Below, in pieces: positions 52,642 through 61,892 of a DNA stretch of 64,000 bases. Origin of the DNA: Clostridiales bacterium. Its GTDB lineage: Bacteria; Bacillota; Clostridia; Peptostreptococcales; Acidaminobacteraceae. A program made the translations under genes and the position numbers. The notes beneath the pieces are model-generated. The model made no database searches. It saw only the letters and a program-made list of their open reading frames with translations, and was not told the origin of the DNA. The stretch is from assembly GCA_016342415.1 (NCBI GenBank), contig JAEIOD010000010.1, forward strand, positions 1 through 64,000, written 5' to 3'. Positions within the stretch are counted from its first letter, which is position 1. The number at the start of each line of letters is the position of its first letter.

Positions 52642-53040
52642 CTATTTATATTTTTTTGTCATGATAGTATAACCTATGCCACCCTTTTCAAAGGTTTTAT
52701 CTGTTTTAACCATACCAAAAGATTCATAATACACTGTTTTTTCCAATCGAGCATTACACCAAATGGCGTCTACAGAAGTCATGGATTCCAGTACATAGGT
52801 TAATAGTTTTGATCCATATCCTTTGCCTTGATAGGCTTTTAGTGTTGCAAATTTTCTAAACTGTGCTGATTTGCCAGTTATAAATACCGAAATAACAGAA
52901 ACAAGCTTGCCCTCCACAAAATAACCGTAATGGAGCCCCTTTGGATCATCTTCTAGTTTAATATACTCAAGTGGTCTATCTGGCCACATCACCTGGTGAC
53001 GTATGTCATAGGTTTCTTTATATGTAATCGTTTGAATCAT
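52642..53040 (-). CDS. GNAT-family N-acetyltransferase
   Basis: 132 aa. GNAT fold with acetyl-CoA loop AYQGKGYGSKLL and the N-terminal VVxxDxxGLHYG-like strand. The ATG is inside the TGA of the previous gene (TATGA). Third gene of a MerR operon. Substrate unknown. Confidence 0.88.
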   Translation of the reverse strand: MIQTITYKETYDIRHQVMWPDRPLEYIKLEDDPKGLHYGYFVEGKLVSVISVFITGKSAQFRKFATLKAYQGKGYGSKLLTYVLESMTSVDAIWCNARLEKTVYYESFGMVKTDKTFEKGGIGYTIMTKKYK

Positions 53041-53354
53041 AGACCACCCTGATACATCACCATACCGCCTATCATCACCAAAGTAATTAAAAATCTCGCA
53101 AAATGATGTACTTTATTAATATCACCATGCATTTTAATGCCATTAATAATCGCTGAAATATGAGCAAGTAATGCACCGATTGCCAGTATGCCGATAGCCA
53201 TAATTCCTGTTGTCAAAAGTGATCCTAACATCAATAACGCACCTAATCCCATGATGATCGCCGACCAGCCTGGGATGTTTTTATATTTACCTTGTAAAAC
53301 AGCTGCTATTAGTGATAAACCACCATAGATACCTATTACCATTTTAATCCCCAT
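53037..53354 (-). CDS. Small membrane protein of the MerR operon (105 aa)
   Basis: Four hydrophobic helices (about 5-22, 30-50, 52-70, 84-102) rich in Gly, Met and Ile. GGAGG six bases before ATG. It overlaps the MerR gene by 11 bases and the GNAT gene by four. Family not named; possible small exporter or membrane sensor. Confidence 0.72.
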   Translation of the reverse strand: MGIKMVIGIYGGLSLIAAVLQGKYKNIPGWSAIIMGLGALLMLGSLLTTGIMAIGILAIGALLAHISAIINGIKMHGDINKVHHFARFLITLVMIGGMVMYQGGL

Positions 53355-53760
53355 TTTTTGCCTCCATAATTTGCTTAATTAAACTTTGATTGTCCATAAC
53401 TTGATCCAATTTTGTAATCGCTTTGTCTAAAATTTTTGCTGCTGTTATCATATCATCCATTTTTTTTCCCATATCCATCTTTTTTTGAAAAAAAGTAGTT
53501 TTTAAATCCAGTAGAGTTTGAAGGTGATTATCTTTTACCGACTCCTCGACAATACGTTCCATATCTAAAATACTCCTGATCTCATCTAAACTGAAATCAC
53601 ACGTTTTCAATTTTAGGATAAGATGCACTATCGCTATATCATCGTTATTGTACTGCCTTCTATTGTTGATCTTTTCAGGTACCAACACTCCAATTTTATC
53701 ATAATACCTGAGGGTATCAATACTAAGTCCAGATTCTTTAGAGAATTTTCCTATTTCCAT
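53344..53760 (-). CDS. MerR-family regulator
   Basis: 138 aa. N-terminal winged HTH (GKFSKESGLSIDTLRYYDKIG), then a long dimerising helix and a short C-terminal region without a Cys metal site. GAGGTG precedes ATG. Its promoter has the 19-bp spacer and central dyad that MerR proteins use to activate by DNA distortion, so autoregulation of the three-gene operon is expected. Inducer unknown. Confidence 0.93.
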   Translation of the reverse strand: MEIGKFSKESGLSIDTLRYYDKIGVLVPEKINNRRQYNNDDIAIVHLILKLKTCDFSLDEIRSILDMERIVEESVKDNHLQTLLDLKTTFFQKKMDMGKKMDDMITAAKILDKAITKLDQVMDNQSLIKQIMEAKNGD

Positions 53761-53780
53761 TTTACACCTCGCTTTTTCTC

Positions 53781-53811
53781 ATTATACAACCTAGAGTTAA
53801 CTCCAGGTCAA
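53781..53811 (-). promoter_or_regulatory. MerR-type promoter with dyad in a 19-bp spacer
   Basis: Minus-strand TTGACC (53806-53811), 19-base spacer, TATAAT (53781-53786). The dyad 53790-53807 (arms CCT and AGG, core GAGTTAACTC) lies in the spacer. Confidence 0.88.
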
Positions 53812-53840
53812 GAGAAAAAAAAGGAAATCCGAAGATTTCC
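53812..53840 (-). terminator. Terminator of the DUF5692 gene
   Basis: GGAAATC/GATTTCC stem (53823-53829, 53834-53840) and, on the minus strand, a long T run (plus-strand A run 53814-53822). Confidence 0.85.
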
Positions 53841-53845
53841 CAAAT

Positions 53846-54781
53846 TTATATATTTTCAGCAACAACTTCTTTATAAACTTTTGTGTCTTTATAAAGTTCA
53901 TCCTTTAAAGGATTAAGTTTTTTAACTTTGATTCTTCTAAATTGGTATACCACCAAAGCGACATTGGCAACTAAAGATATTAAAGCGACAACAAAAAATG
54001 CAGTACTGTTATGTGTTGTTGCTACGGGTGCCAATCTATCAGCAAATTGAGGTAAAGTCATAACAAACATAATCCATAATGCCAAAGTTTGTGATCTGTG
54101 TTGTAACCAAGCACCTTTTTTAATAAAGAATGTTGGAATTGTACACGCTAGTAACAATGCCAAACCACAATAGAATGAATGATCTGATATACAGTTGTAA
54201 GTGTATGAAAAATTCCATAAATCATATGCAATAATCCAAGCCCAAATCATATCTGGCCATATCATATCTTTTGTTTTGTCCTTTGAAATAAAAATGCCTG
54301 CCCATCCACAGATAACGACAACATTCAAGATACCAGCAATACCATTCATAATATTCCACGGACCTGACATGACCCAAAGGTTGTCAATATAAGCACCATT
54401 CCAAGCCCCATACGTAAACACTTGGAAGTCTCTTATGGCAGCTTCCAAGATATTTAAACCCAAAATTGCTGCAGGGAAGAACAATACCCATTTTTTCTTT
54501 AGAAGCTTCGGATAATAACGCATCGCCATAAATCCTAAACATGCTATCAGTACCGAGTAAGTCTTAACCCAGTTAAACCATGTCCCTGTACCATATTCAT
54601 TGCCTGGCGCTGCTGTTTTAGGCCATACAAATATCGTCAATACGATTGGAAGCACTATAAATAATGTTATGCTTCCCCACTTTGTTGATCTTGCAAACTC
54701 ATTAAATGCCATTAACGCAAATAGAACAAATAACCAAATGCCCCATCCTTGTAAACTTGTTGATTCATACAATATTCCCAT
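53846..54781 (-). CDS. DUF5692-family membrane protein
   Basis: 311 aa with about ten membrane helices and several Trp-rich segments (WGIWLFVLFALMAFNE, VWPDMIWAWIIAYDLW). No catalytic motif. Known only as a domain of unknown function in Bacillota. GGAGGGG precedes the ATG. Single gene. Confidence 0.75.
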   Translation of the reverse strand: MGILYESTSLQGWGIWLFVLFALMAFNEFARSTKWGSITLFIVLPIVLTIFVWPKTAAPGNEYGTGTWFNWVKTYSVLIACLGFMAMRYYPKLLKKKWVLFFPAAILGLNILEAAIRDFQVFTYGAWNGAYIDNLWVMSGPWNIMNGIAGILNVVVICGWAGIFISKDKTKDMIWPDMIWAWIIAYDLWNFSYTYNCISDHSFYCGLALLLACTIPTFFIKKGAWLQHRSQTLALWIMFVMTLPQFADRLAPVATTHNSTAFFVVALISLVANVALVVYQFRRIKVKKLNPLKDELYKDTKVYKEVVAENI

Positions 54782-55112
54782 TTACTACCCCTCCATAACT
54801 AACTCGTAATTTTACTTATGAAAATTCGTTTAACCATCTCTAATGGTTGGAAATGTCTCTTTATTATGACTTGTTGGATTCAATTGAAACTTGATGTCAT
54901 GATCATAAAACATTAGCAGTCATTAGTTCCATAAAATTGACACAAAAAAAATCATGTGAAATAAAAGCATACACGTTATCGGATTATTTTTGTTAAAATA
55001 ATAACCAATTCGTACTTTTAAATTCTAACACAATTTTTTGAAAATCGTCTTTTAATTTTACGTAAAACTATAATTTTGTTAAATCTTTATAAAATTATTG
55101 AACTTTCTGACT
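54782..55112. other. AT-rich intergenic stretch, no gene seen
   Basis: About 330 bases, very AT-rich. AACCAT/ATGGTT dyad at 54832-54848 near the DUF5692 promoter, and an ATAATTTT/AAAATTAT hairpin near 55069-55097 after the DUF1848 gene. No supported ORF. Confidence 0.45.
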
Positions 55113-56024
55113 TCATAATAAAGTTATCTGTTGATTATTATGAAGTTTTCTAGGTTTAATCAGTTCATCTCCTGTTAACGCCTCTCCTAAGAGCTCAGAA
55201 TGATAATCAAACGATACGTTAAACATTTCAGCTTTTTTATGATTAGAGTTGGCATAACAATACACACAACCATGCATACAAGTATCATAACTACCGATGT
55301 CCACACTTTCTATACATTGACATGTTTCTCGCTGATATCTGTCTTTTTTAAAACCTCTAATAGCCATGGATTCCAAGATGGTTTCATCTATACACTGGCT
55401 TTTTAAGATGTATAAATTAGAGTAATCCGTATCAGATCCACACATTTTAACTGTGATATTGTATGCCGTTGCAATGGAAACCAAACGTTTCAAAAATTCT
55501 TCTTTCTCAACGTCATTTAAAACTTTGATATGACTCAACTGAGCTTTTACTTTTTTATAAACTTCAACAAAACTTATCACACAATAGTTGATAGAACCTT
55601 TTAAGTACTTACATAGTTTCTCGAAATATTCGAGGTGATAGGCGATTGTATATTTTTCTGTAAATAAAATCGGATCATAACGCCAAATGATTCTTTTACT
55701 ACCGATGACTTGAGAAAGTTTTATGATATTCTTGATGATTTCTCTTTTATCCGGTAAATTCTTTTCTATATCCTTTAAATAAGGTGTTAAAGTCATCTGT
55801 AACATATAGGGTGCATTGATCATGCCATGACATTTTAATAGCTCAGAAGGATTCTTTGTCCAAAAGACATAACAAGAAACATCCTCTGCTTTCAAAGAGA
55901 CTTCACTTATCTGCTTTCGGTTCATAGGATTTCTTACATAAACATACCCTGCATTGATTCTATTCACAAACCACTCCATATAAAAAGCTGGTATATCGGT
56001 TCTTCTACTCACACTAATAATCAT
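55113..56024 (-). CDS. DUF1848-family protein (radical-SAM-like Cys set)
   Basis: 303 aa from the Met six bases after GGAGGGG. Opens with SVSRRTDIPAFY and FWTKNP, the DUF1848 signature. C-terminal cysteines CQCIESVDIG, CMHGCVYCYA give a four-Cys cluster site unlike the usual CxxxCxxC. Known only as domain of unknown function, thought to be iron-sulfur. Ends near the AT-rich gap; no operon partner. Confidence 0.88.
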   Translation of the reverse strand: MIISVSRRTDIPAFYMEWFVNRINAGYVYVRNPMNRKQISEVSLKAEDVSCYVFWTKNPSELLKCHGMINAPYMLQMTLTPYLKDIEKNLPDKREIIKNIIKLSQVIGSKRIIWRYDPILFTEKYTIAYHLEYFEKLCKYLKGSINYCVISFVEVYKKVKAQLSHIKVLNDVEKEEFLKRLVSIATAYNITVKMCGSDTDYSNLYILKSQCIDETILESMAIRGFKKDRYQRETCQCIESVDIGSYDTCMHGCVYCYANSNHKKAEMFNVSFDYHSELLGEALTGDELIKPRKLHNNQQITLL

Positions 56025-56138
56025 AATCCCCTCCAAGAAAAGTTTATCACAGAATCATGAGATGTGCATAGGCTGTGTTGAACAATCGATACAGGATATA
56101 CTTATCAGTTACTAAAGTTTAATAAGTCATACCATCGA

Positions 56139-57440
56139 TTAAGCAACATCCAATTCTTGAACCGCTTCATACATTGTTATATCATTGATGGTTTTATATT
56201 TTTTCAGACCTCTTACATCTCTACTTAATGAAAATATCATTACAACTACAAACAAAACAGCAGAATTCATCAGTAGGATATTCGCAAATCCCATTTTACC
56301 TGTGATAAGACCGTAGAAGCTACCTCCAATAGGCATCGCTATCATCGCTAGGACACTGGTTAATGATGAAACATGTCCTATCATAGTATTAGGGGTACGT
56401 TTCATTTGATATGTTTGTACGACCATGTTTACGACACTAAAAGCCAATCCAACTGTAAAAAATGACAGTATCGGTATGAGGATGATGTATTTTGAACTGA
56501 TGAAATTCGGAAGTGCTACGAAAAAAAAGATTGTACTGATAATCATCATTGGAATTATATAGAGTTTGTACACATTAACTTTCTTAGATAAATTAGTCGA
56601 TATAAACCCTCCACAAACAGCACCCATAGTTAATGCTACAGACAAGATTCCGATTATTTCAGGTCCTGAACTTAGTACTTCAGTAACATAAAGTGGCATC
56701 ATTGCATTAATAGGTACAAATAAGAAATTCATAAGACAAAATTGTATGATAATCTTAACCAGTATGCTGTCTTTAGTAATGAAAGAATACCCCTTCTTCA
56801 GATCCTCAAAATAATTTGAAGTTGTAAATTCTTGTTTCTTTGACTTAGGAAACAGAATTGTTGATATTATAACACCCGATATTAAGAAAGTGGTAGCGTC
56901 GATAATCATTGCACCTTTTATGCCTAAAGTCGCAATAATAAATCCTGCTGATCCATAACCCAATAGTTGACTTAGACCAATAATTGATCCCATCGAACCA
57001 TTCGCTACAGCGTATAGATCCTCAGGTATCAGTTTCTGGTTGACCGAGGCTTTAACAGGCATCACAAACACTTCAACAGTTGAGTTTAAAACTGTAAATA
57101 TGAAAAGATGATAACTCTCTAATAAACCGATGGAAAATAACAAAGCAGCTGACAGAACAAATATCCCTCTTAATAAATCTCCAAGAACCACAACCAGCTT
57201 CTTTGGCAAGTAGTTTACTAACGGTCCTACAAAAGGACTTAATAACAAATTAGGTAGAATATTAGCTGCATAAATGCCTCCCAGCATTAAAGCGGAACCT
57301 GTAAGCTCATAAACAAGCCATGAGAATGCTATTACATCCAGACTATCTCCAAATCTTGAAATTATTCTCGATAACATTATTTTTGCAACAGCCTTGTATG
57401 ATAACAGTGTCTTAATGTCAGTTATTGTGCTTTTTATCAT
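56139..57440 (-). CDS. MFS transporter (drug/peptide efflux type)
   Basis: 433 aa, twelve helices. N-terminal RIISRFGDSLDVIAFSWLVYELTGSALM pattern (seen in short form FGDSLDVIAFSWLV) is the MFS_3 style used by macrolide and multidrug exporters; PLVNYLPKKLVVVLGDLLRG holds the helix 2-3 loop. Substrate unknown. AAAGGGG ribosome site. Confidence 0.87.
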   Translation of the reverse strand: MIKSTITDIKTLLSYKAVAKIMLSRIISRFGDSLDVIAFSWLVYELTGSALMLGGIYAANILPNLLLSPFVGPLVNYLPKKLVVVLGDLLRGIFVLSAALLFSIGLLESYHLFIFTVLNSTVEVFVMPVKASVNQKLIPEDLYAVANGSMGSIIGLSQLLGYGSAGFIIATLGIKGAMIIDATTFLISGVIISTILFPKSKKQEFTTSNYFEDLKKGYSFITKDSILVKIIIQFCLMNFLFVPINAMMPLYVTEVLSSGPEIIGILSVALTMGAVCGGFISTNLSKKVNVYKLYIIPMMIISTIFFFVALPNFISSKYIILIPILSFFTVGLAFSVVNMVVQTYQMKRTPNTMIGHVSSLTSVLAMIAMPIGGSFYGLITGKMGFANILLMNSAVLFVVVMIFSLSRDVRGLKKYKTINDITMYEAVQELDVA

Positions 57441-57468
57441 TTTTGCCCCTTTCTCGTCAGACTATCAT

Positions 57469-57603
57469 TTAGATAATCCTTGTTTTCCTATCAATCTTCA
57501 ACCATTTGAAACACTTCATAACAAAATCAAATACATCAGGGTTTATATCATATTCCCATTCGCGAGGCAAAATACTGATCTGTATAATATCAGCCTTATT
57601 CAT
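57469..57603 (-). CDS. Possible 44-aa ORF upstream of the MFS gene
   Basis: ATG at 57603 reads MNKADIIQISILPREWEYDI to KIDRKTRII and stops at 57469. It is in the right place for a small leader gene of the MFS gene (28 bases upstream) but has no clear ribosome site. It may be a remnant. Confidence 0.3.
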   Translation of the reverse strand: MNKADIIQISILPREWEYDINPDVFDFVMKCFKWLKIDRKTRII

Positions 57604-57864
57604 TGTATCAGAATAGTCTATCTTCAAAACATTTCCTTTTTAGAATATCACATATTGAAAATATTTTTAAAAGGAAATATCCTAGTTTAAGCATTTTTTA
57701 ATAAGAGCTTAAGAAATACATTCATATAAATTGATTATGAACATATTATCTTTCCGGGTTTTTTGGTATGTTATGAGTACATAGTTTTACTTATTTCATA
57801 TCCGTATAAGAATCCCCAATAATATACAATTTAACTGTAACTGTATATTATTATAGACAACTTT
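57604..57864. other. Intergenic stretch with inverted repeats
   Basis: Contains a perfect 10-bp inverted repeat ATTTCCTTTT/AAAAGGAAAT at 57631-57640 and 57669-57678, and the ABC-F terminator at 57822-57850. No other ORF supported. Confidence 0.45.
57822..57850 (-). terminator. Hairpin after the ABC-F gene
   Basis: AATATACA/TGTATATT stem, extended by AT pairs on both sides. It lies 15 bases past the ABC-F stop on the minus strand. Weak T tail, so only a probable terminator. Confidence 0.5.
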
Positions 57865-59685
57865 TTATATCATTTCCTCTAATTGTTTATAGAGTTGATC
57901 TCGCTCTTTACAGAGATCATCATACCCTTGATAGTCTTCAAATGTCAGCTTAGGTGAGATAGACAGTTCAAACGATTCGATTAGTCCTTCTACAATTGCA
58001 ATATCACCTTCCAAACGACTTGTATCCACTGTATCTCCTTTTTTTTCTATGACCTTAACATCCTTTTTTACTTTGGGTTTGGATTTTTCAATTGTTTCCT
58101 CATATTTAACCAATTGGCCATCTTTTATTTCTATGATTTTATCCACACAATGTTTTAAGAAATATCGGTCATGGGAAACTGCAATTACAGAACCTTTAAA
58201 GTCACTAATCGCTTTTTCGATAGCAATTCTTGATTCCAAGTCCAAATGGTTGGTCGGTTCATCCAAAACCAAACAATGAGGATTATTGTACATCATAATC
58301 AGTAATTTGATTCGAACGCGTTCACCACCACTTAGAATAGCTATTTTTGAATGAATGACATCACCATAAAACTGAAACTTAGATAATATTCTTCTTGTTT
58401 CAATATCATTGAGCTTTAACTCAGAAGATACGGCTTCCATAATCGTTAAACTTTCATCTTCAAAAGTAACTTCCTGACCTAAATAAGCATACTTTATCCA
58501 CGAACCAAGACGTACATAACCCTTATAATCTTTATCTTTACCCAACATAATATTTATGAGTGTGGTTTTACCACAACCATTCGGACCTACTAAAGCAACT
58601 TTTTCACCGCCATATATGGTTAAGTTAATCCCTTTTAGAATATGATAATCATCGTAATGTTTATGAAGATTTTCAAAAGTCACCACTTCATGACTGACAT
58701 GAAAATCACTTTTGAAAGATAAGTTGGGACCCGATATATGTTTGAGGTTTTCACTTGATTTTAAATGACACATCGTCGCTTCAGCTTTTTCTTCTAACTT
58801 CTTCAACTGTTTTTCGCGACTCTGTGATTGTTTGATTTTCTTATATTTTCTAAGTTTCTCTACCATTAATCGTTCTGCACGAATTTGTTTTTGCAAATTT
58901 TTTTGTTCCTTCAAGTAAAAATCTTTTAATCTACTTTTTTGTTCTAGATAATTAGTGTAGTTACACTTTTTAACCGTTAAATGTCCAGCCTGCAGTTCAC
59001 CAATTCTAGTGGTGACACGGTCTAAAAACAATCTATCATGAGATACCAGCAATACCCCACCCGAGAACTTCCTTAAATAAGACTCCAACCATTCAATGGC
59101 TTTTATATCCAAATGGTTGGTTGGCTCGTCCAAAATCAAGAGTTCCGGTTCATTCAGAAGCAGTCTTGCAAGCGCCACCCTCATTTTTTCACCACCACTT
59201 AACTTTTGAAGTGGTAATAAAAGAGCTCCTTTTCTAAGTCCTAAACCTAACAGTATTTTTTTTATCTTATTCTGTAAGACATATCCATCCATTAAATCAA
59301 ACTCACCCATATACTTGGAATACGTCTCCATCAAAGCTTCATAATCATTCGAATTGTAATCTTTTTTTTCTAATTTTATTTCTATGTCTCTTAACTTGTT
59401 TTCCAGTTCAAACAATTCCTGATAATGAAGGGCATTAAAATCCTCATCATCGTAATGCTCTAAAGACTGAGATAAATAACCGATTCTAATCCTTTTGGCT
59501 TTAAAGACTTCGCCTGTGTCAGGGACTTCTACACCCATGATTATTTTTAACAACGTCGACTTTCCAGAACCGTTGGCTCCAATTAATGCAATTCTATCCC
59601 CATGTTCCACTTGTAAGGTCACATCAGATAACACGACTTTATTTCTATACTCTTTTCTAATTGATTTAACTGCAACTAAACTCAT
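57865..59685 (-). CDS. ABC-F family ATPase (ribosome-associated)
   Basis: 606 aa from the Met with GGGAG upstream. Two nucleotide-binding domains: Walker A GANGSGKST and GPNGCGKTT; signatures LSGGEKM and LSGGERV; both DEPTNHLD. Linker with many Lys/Arg (KKYKKIKQSQSREKQ) between them (P-site tRNA interaction motif), and a C-terminal charged extension. No membrane part. Known: ABC-F proteins act on the ribosome for translation or antibiotic protection. Which of these cannot be told. Confidence 0.92.
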   Translation of the reverse strand: MSLVAVKSIRKEYRNKVVLSDVTLQVEHGDRIALIGANGSGKSTLLKIIMGVEVPDTGEVFKAKRIRIGYLSQSLEHYDDEDFNALHYQELFELENKLRDIEIKLEKKDYNSNDYEALMETYSKYMGEFDLMDGYVLQNKIKKILLGLGLRKGALLLPLQKLSGGEKMRVALARLLLNEPELLILDEPTNHLDIKAIEWLESYLRKFSGGVLLVSHDRLFLDRVTTRIGELQAGHLTVKKCNYTNYLEQKSRLKDFYLKEQKNLQKQIRAERLMVEKLRKYKKIKQSQSREKQLKKLEEKAEATMCHLKSSENLKHISGPNLSFKSDFHVSHEVVTFENLHKHYDDYHILKGINLTIYGGEKVALVGPNGCGKTTLINIMLGKDKDYKGYVRLGSWIKYAYLGQEVTFEDESLTIMEAVSSELKLNDIETRRILSKFQFYGDVIHSKIAILSGGERVRIKLLIMMYNNPHCLVLDEPTNHLDLESRIAIEKAISDFKGSVIAVSHDRYFLKHCVDKIIEIKDGQLVKYEETIEKSKPKVKKDVKVIEKKGDTVDTSRLEGDIAIVEGLIESFELSISPKLTFEDYQGYDDLCKERDQLYKQLEEMI

Positions 59686-59774
59686 AACAACTCCCAAAAG
59701 TGTGTGAATCACTTTTTAATCTATTCACATATACAGATATGACACGTATCGTCCTATAATTCAAGTGATCATCT

Positions 59775-59807
59775 AAAAAAAATCTCCTAAGCATCGCTTA
59801 AGAGATT
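59775..59807 (-). terminator. Terminator of the PfkB-family kinase gene
   Basis: AATCTCCTAAGC/GCTTAAGAGATT stem (59781-59792, 59796-59807), one mismatch, three-base loop, T run on the minus strand. Confidence 0.88.
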
Positions 59808-59881
59808 ATCATTTAAAACATCCGCTTTCACAGTCATTTTATCATATTTATTTATGTTTAGTTTTTACAGAACTATTACGC

Positions 59882-60829
59882 CTACAATTCTTTAACAACC
59901 CATTCTGTTTTTTTAATCACTTCTTCAATCAATTCTATCGATAATGATGGATTGATTGTTTCTTGACTTCCGATTGCAATAATGGACATGGCCATAGCTG
60001 TTTTTATGGTTTCAATCACTGGTAAATTGTTGCTATATCCATAACCCAGACCCGCTACAAAAGAATCTCCTGCGCCAGTAACATTACAGACGTTAACATC
60101 CCAAGCCGTAACTTTATAAGATTCTTTACCATTTGTAAAGAATATTCCTTCACAGTCTAAACTGATAAACACATTTTCAATACCCAAATCCAAGAAGTAT
60201 TGTCCAGCTACCACTAAATCATCATCCGAATTGATTTCTATACCTGATAAGACTTCTGCTTCATAACGATTTGGCTTAATCGTATGGAAGTGATGAATCA
60301 GATGTTTGATACTGATTGCCTTTTCAGCTGATACAGGATCCAACACAAATCTTGTATTTCCCTTATATCTCTTTAAAATATATTCCAAATTTTCAGGACT
60401 GTCGGCATCTAAAAACAAATACTCAGATCCTCTAATAATATCATCTTTTGAATTTATAAAATCAAATGTCAATTCATCGAGGGCACCCATATCTACAATA
60501 CCGGATACCATTTCGCCCATATCATTTAAAATGGCTAAATACGTTGGCGTACCTGATTTTTCCAATATGAGTGAATCACTCATATCATACCCAAATAACA
60601 GAGAGTGTTCCAACATCGAACGACCCTTTTCATCATCTCCTATAACAGAGATAAATTTAGTATTCACATTTACACGGGCTAAGTTTTCTGCAATATTTCG
60701 ACACACCCCACCAAATGACATTTTTACTTGACCGGGTGTTGAATTATACGGTCTATACTTTGCTGTACTAAAGCCGAAGATATCTACAACTGAAGCACCA
60801 AATACTACTACATACGCATCCTTATTCAT
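59882..60829 (-). CDS. PfkB-family carbohydrate/nucleoside kinase (PsuK-like)
   Basis: 315 aa ribokinase fold. N-terminal FGGVCRNIAENLARV matches pseudouridine kinase (GGxxRNIAENLARL), and C-terminal NVTGAGDSFVAG contains the catalytic Asp. Known: PsuK makes pseudouridine 5'-phosphate, which PsuG then cleaves. No psuG or transporter nearby, so assignment is by motif. AGGAGG ribosome site. Confidence 0.85.
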   Translation of the reverse strand: MNKDAYVVVFGASVVDIFGFSTAKYRPYNSTPGQVKMSFGGVCRNIAENLARVNVNTKFISVIGDDEKGRSMLEHSLLFGYDMSDSLILEKSGTPTYLAILNDMGEMVSGIVDMGALDELTFDFINSKDDIIRGSEYLFLDADSPENLEYILKRYKGNTRFVLDPVSAEKAISIKHLIHHFHTIKPNRYEAEVLSGIEINSDDDLVVAGQYFLDLGIENVFISLDCEGIFFTNGKESYKVTAWDVNVCNVTGAGDSFVAGLGYGYSNNLPVIETIKTAMAMSIIAIGSQETINPSLSIELIEEVIKKTEWVVKEL

Positions 60830-61028
60830 GAAACGCCTCCTATACAGAATATAATTTTATCACAGCTAAATTATTTTACAAGGCAAAAAAGAAAAAGACC
60901 GTATATAGGCCTGTTATTTCTCTTTATAAGACGTATTTGAAATTTTCCTCACCATCACTAGCAAACCCAGCCTTTTTTGTTTAATATGTCCCTAATAAAC
61001 CATCAAAACGTCAACTTTAACAAGAAAA

Positions 61029-61059
61029 GAAGAAATAACATTCGATATGTTACTTCTTC
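61029..61059 (-). terminator. Terminator after the small-ORF cassette
   Basis: 13-bp stem with one mismatch (61029-61041, 61047-61059) and five-base loop; TTTTC follows on the minus strand. It lies about 55 bases past the last small ORF. Confidence 0.8.
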
Positions 61060-61113
61060 TTTCAATATTCTACATTTAGTCCATCAGGACCTTGTGTTCA
61101 TGAATAACTCCAA

Positions 61114-61293
61114 CTAATCTTGATCCCAAATAAAATCAATATCATCTTCTGAATCATCTTCAACAATGTAATTCTTTCTTACCTTTTTACTATTTCTTTT
61201 TTCATACTGATCTTCATTTCTAAATTCTCGAGATTTTTTTCTCTTGTACTTTTGTTTCAGATGATCATCGTATTCATTTTTATCCAAGTTCAT
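61114..61293 (-). CDS. Small highly charged protein, B2 of the orphan cassette (59 aa)
   Basis: MNLDKNEYDDHLKQKYKRKK at the start is basic; the last third (VEDDSEDDIDF) is acidic, ending in WDQD. No Cys. GGAG lies eight bases before ATG, and the frame begins 11 bases after the A2 gene. Not recognised. Like the 52-aa B1, it is a low-complexity K/R/D/E protein following an A paralogue, which suggests a two-gene unit. Confidence 0.7.
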   Translation of the reverse strand: MNLDKNEYDDHLKQKYKRKKSREFRNEDQYEKRNSKKVRKNYIVEDDSEDDIDFIWDQD

Positions 61294-61304
61294 TTTCTCT
61301 ACTC

Positions 61305-61556
61305 CTAATCGTTGATAATCGAATTGATTCCTGATGTTATTTTACCCAATTCATATTGTCCTAACTCATATAAATCAGCATCACTGTTTAAAAACAGTTC
61401 AAAAACAAAATAATCTATTATATCTTCGATTTTTTGTACGCTTAACATTTCATTTATTTGTTTAATTGATCCTGCAAATGAATCAAAGTTGTTTCTATTC
61501 CTATGATCCATTTTTTTCATTACATTCATTAATTCATCTTTTGTAATATCTTTCAT
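61305..61556 (-). CDS. Small acidic protein, A2 of the orphan cassette (83 aa)
   Basis: Starts MKDITKDELMNVMKKMDHR, with AAGGAAGG upstream. Helical, acidic, no Cys. Family not recognised. It aligns over its full length with A1 at 62054: MK-x-[IF]-T-x-D at the start, a shared N-[FN]-x-F-[DE]-[ST] turn, and E-[LI]-G-x-[LI] plus I-N-x-[IM]-I-[KN]-D near the end. Thus A1 and A2 are diverged duplicates. The long frame to 61586 lacks a site. Confidence 0.75.
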   Translation of the reverse strand: MKDITKDELMNVMKKMDHRNRNNFDSFAGSIKQINEMLSVQKIEDIIDYFVFELFLNSDADLYELGQYELGKITSGINSIIND

Positions 61557-61733
61557 AAAGCCTTCCTTATTATATTCTTTGAACAATTTCTAAACTTAAA
61601 AGTTAAAGATTACTATCCAACAATAGACTTCATTCATCTAATTTAGATCAGTAGATTTGATTGCCCTGTATCTCTGATTTAATCTTTCTAAACTATTCAT
61701 ATCTAGAGTAAGTAATATCAATATAATTGAATG

Positions 61734-61892
61734 TCACTTTTTTAATCCAAAGTATTTTTTATTTTCATTATTAAATGACATGAGTCTATCAAATGAATCT
61801 TTGTTTCTTTTTACCTCTGCATTATTACTTCGCTTTTGTAATTTTCTCAAATCATCTTGTTTGTCATCGTTATCGTCTTTGTCATTTCTCAT
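61734..61892 (-). CDS. Small highly charged protein, B1 of the orphan cassette (52 aa)
   Basis: MRNDKDDNDDKQDDLRKLQK then KRNKDSFDRLMSF and a C-terminal YFGLKK. Ribosome site GGAGG is six bases before ATG; the longer frame to 61943 is not needed. Strong charge, no Cys. Unknown. Its start overlaps the end of another frame (61882-62037). It follows A1 on the same strand. Confidence 0.65.
   Translation of the reverse strand: MRNDKDDNDDKQDDLRKLQKRSNNAEVKRNKDSFDRLMSFNNENKKYFGLKK

Noticed and set aside
60306-60731. 141-codon plus-strand frame antisense to the PfkB-family kinase
   Set aside because: No ribosome site and complete overlap with a clear kinase gene.
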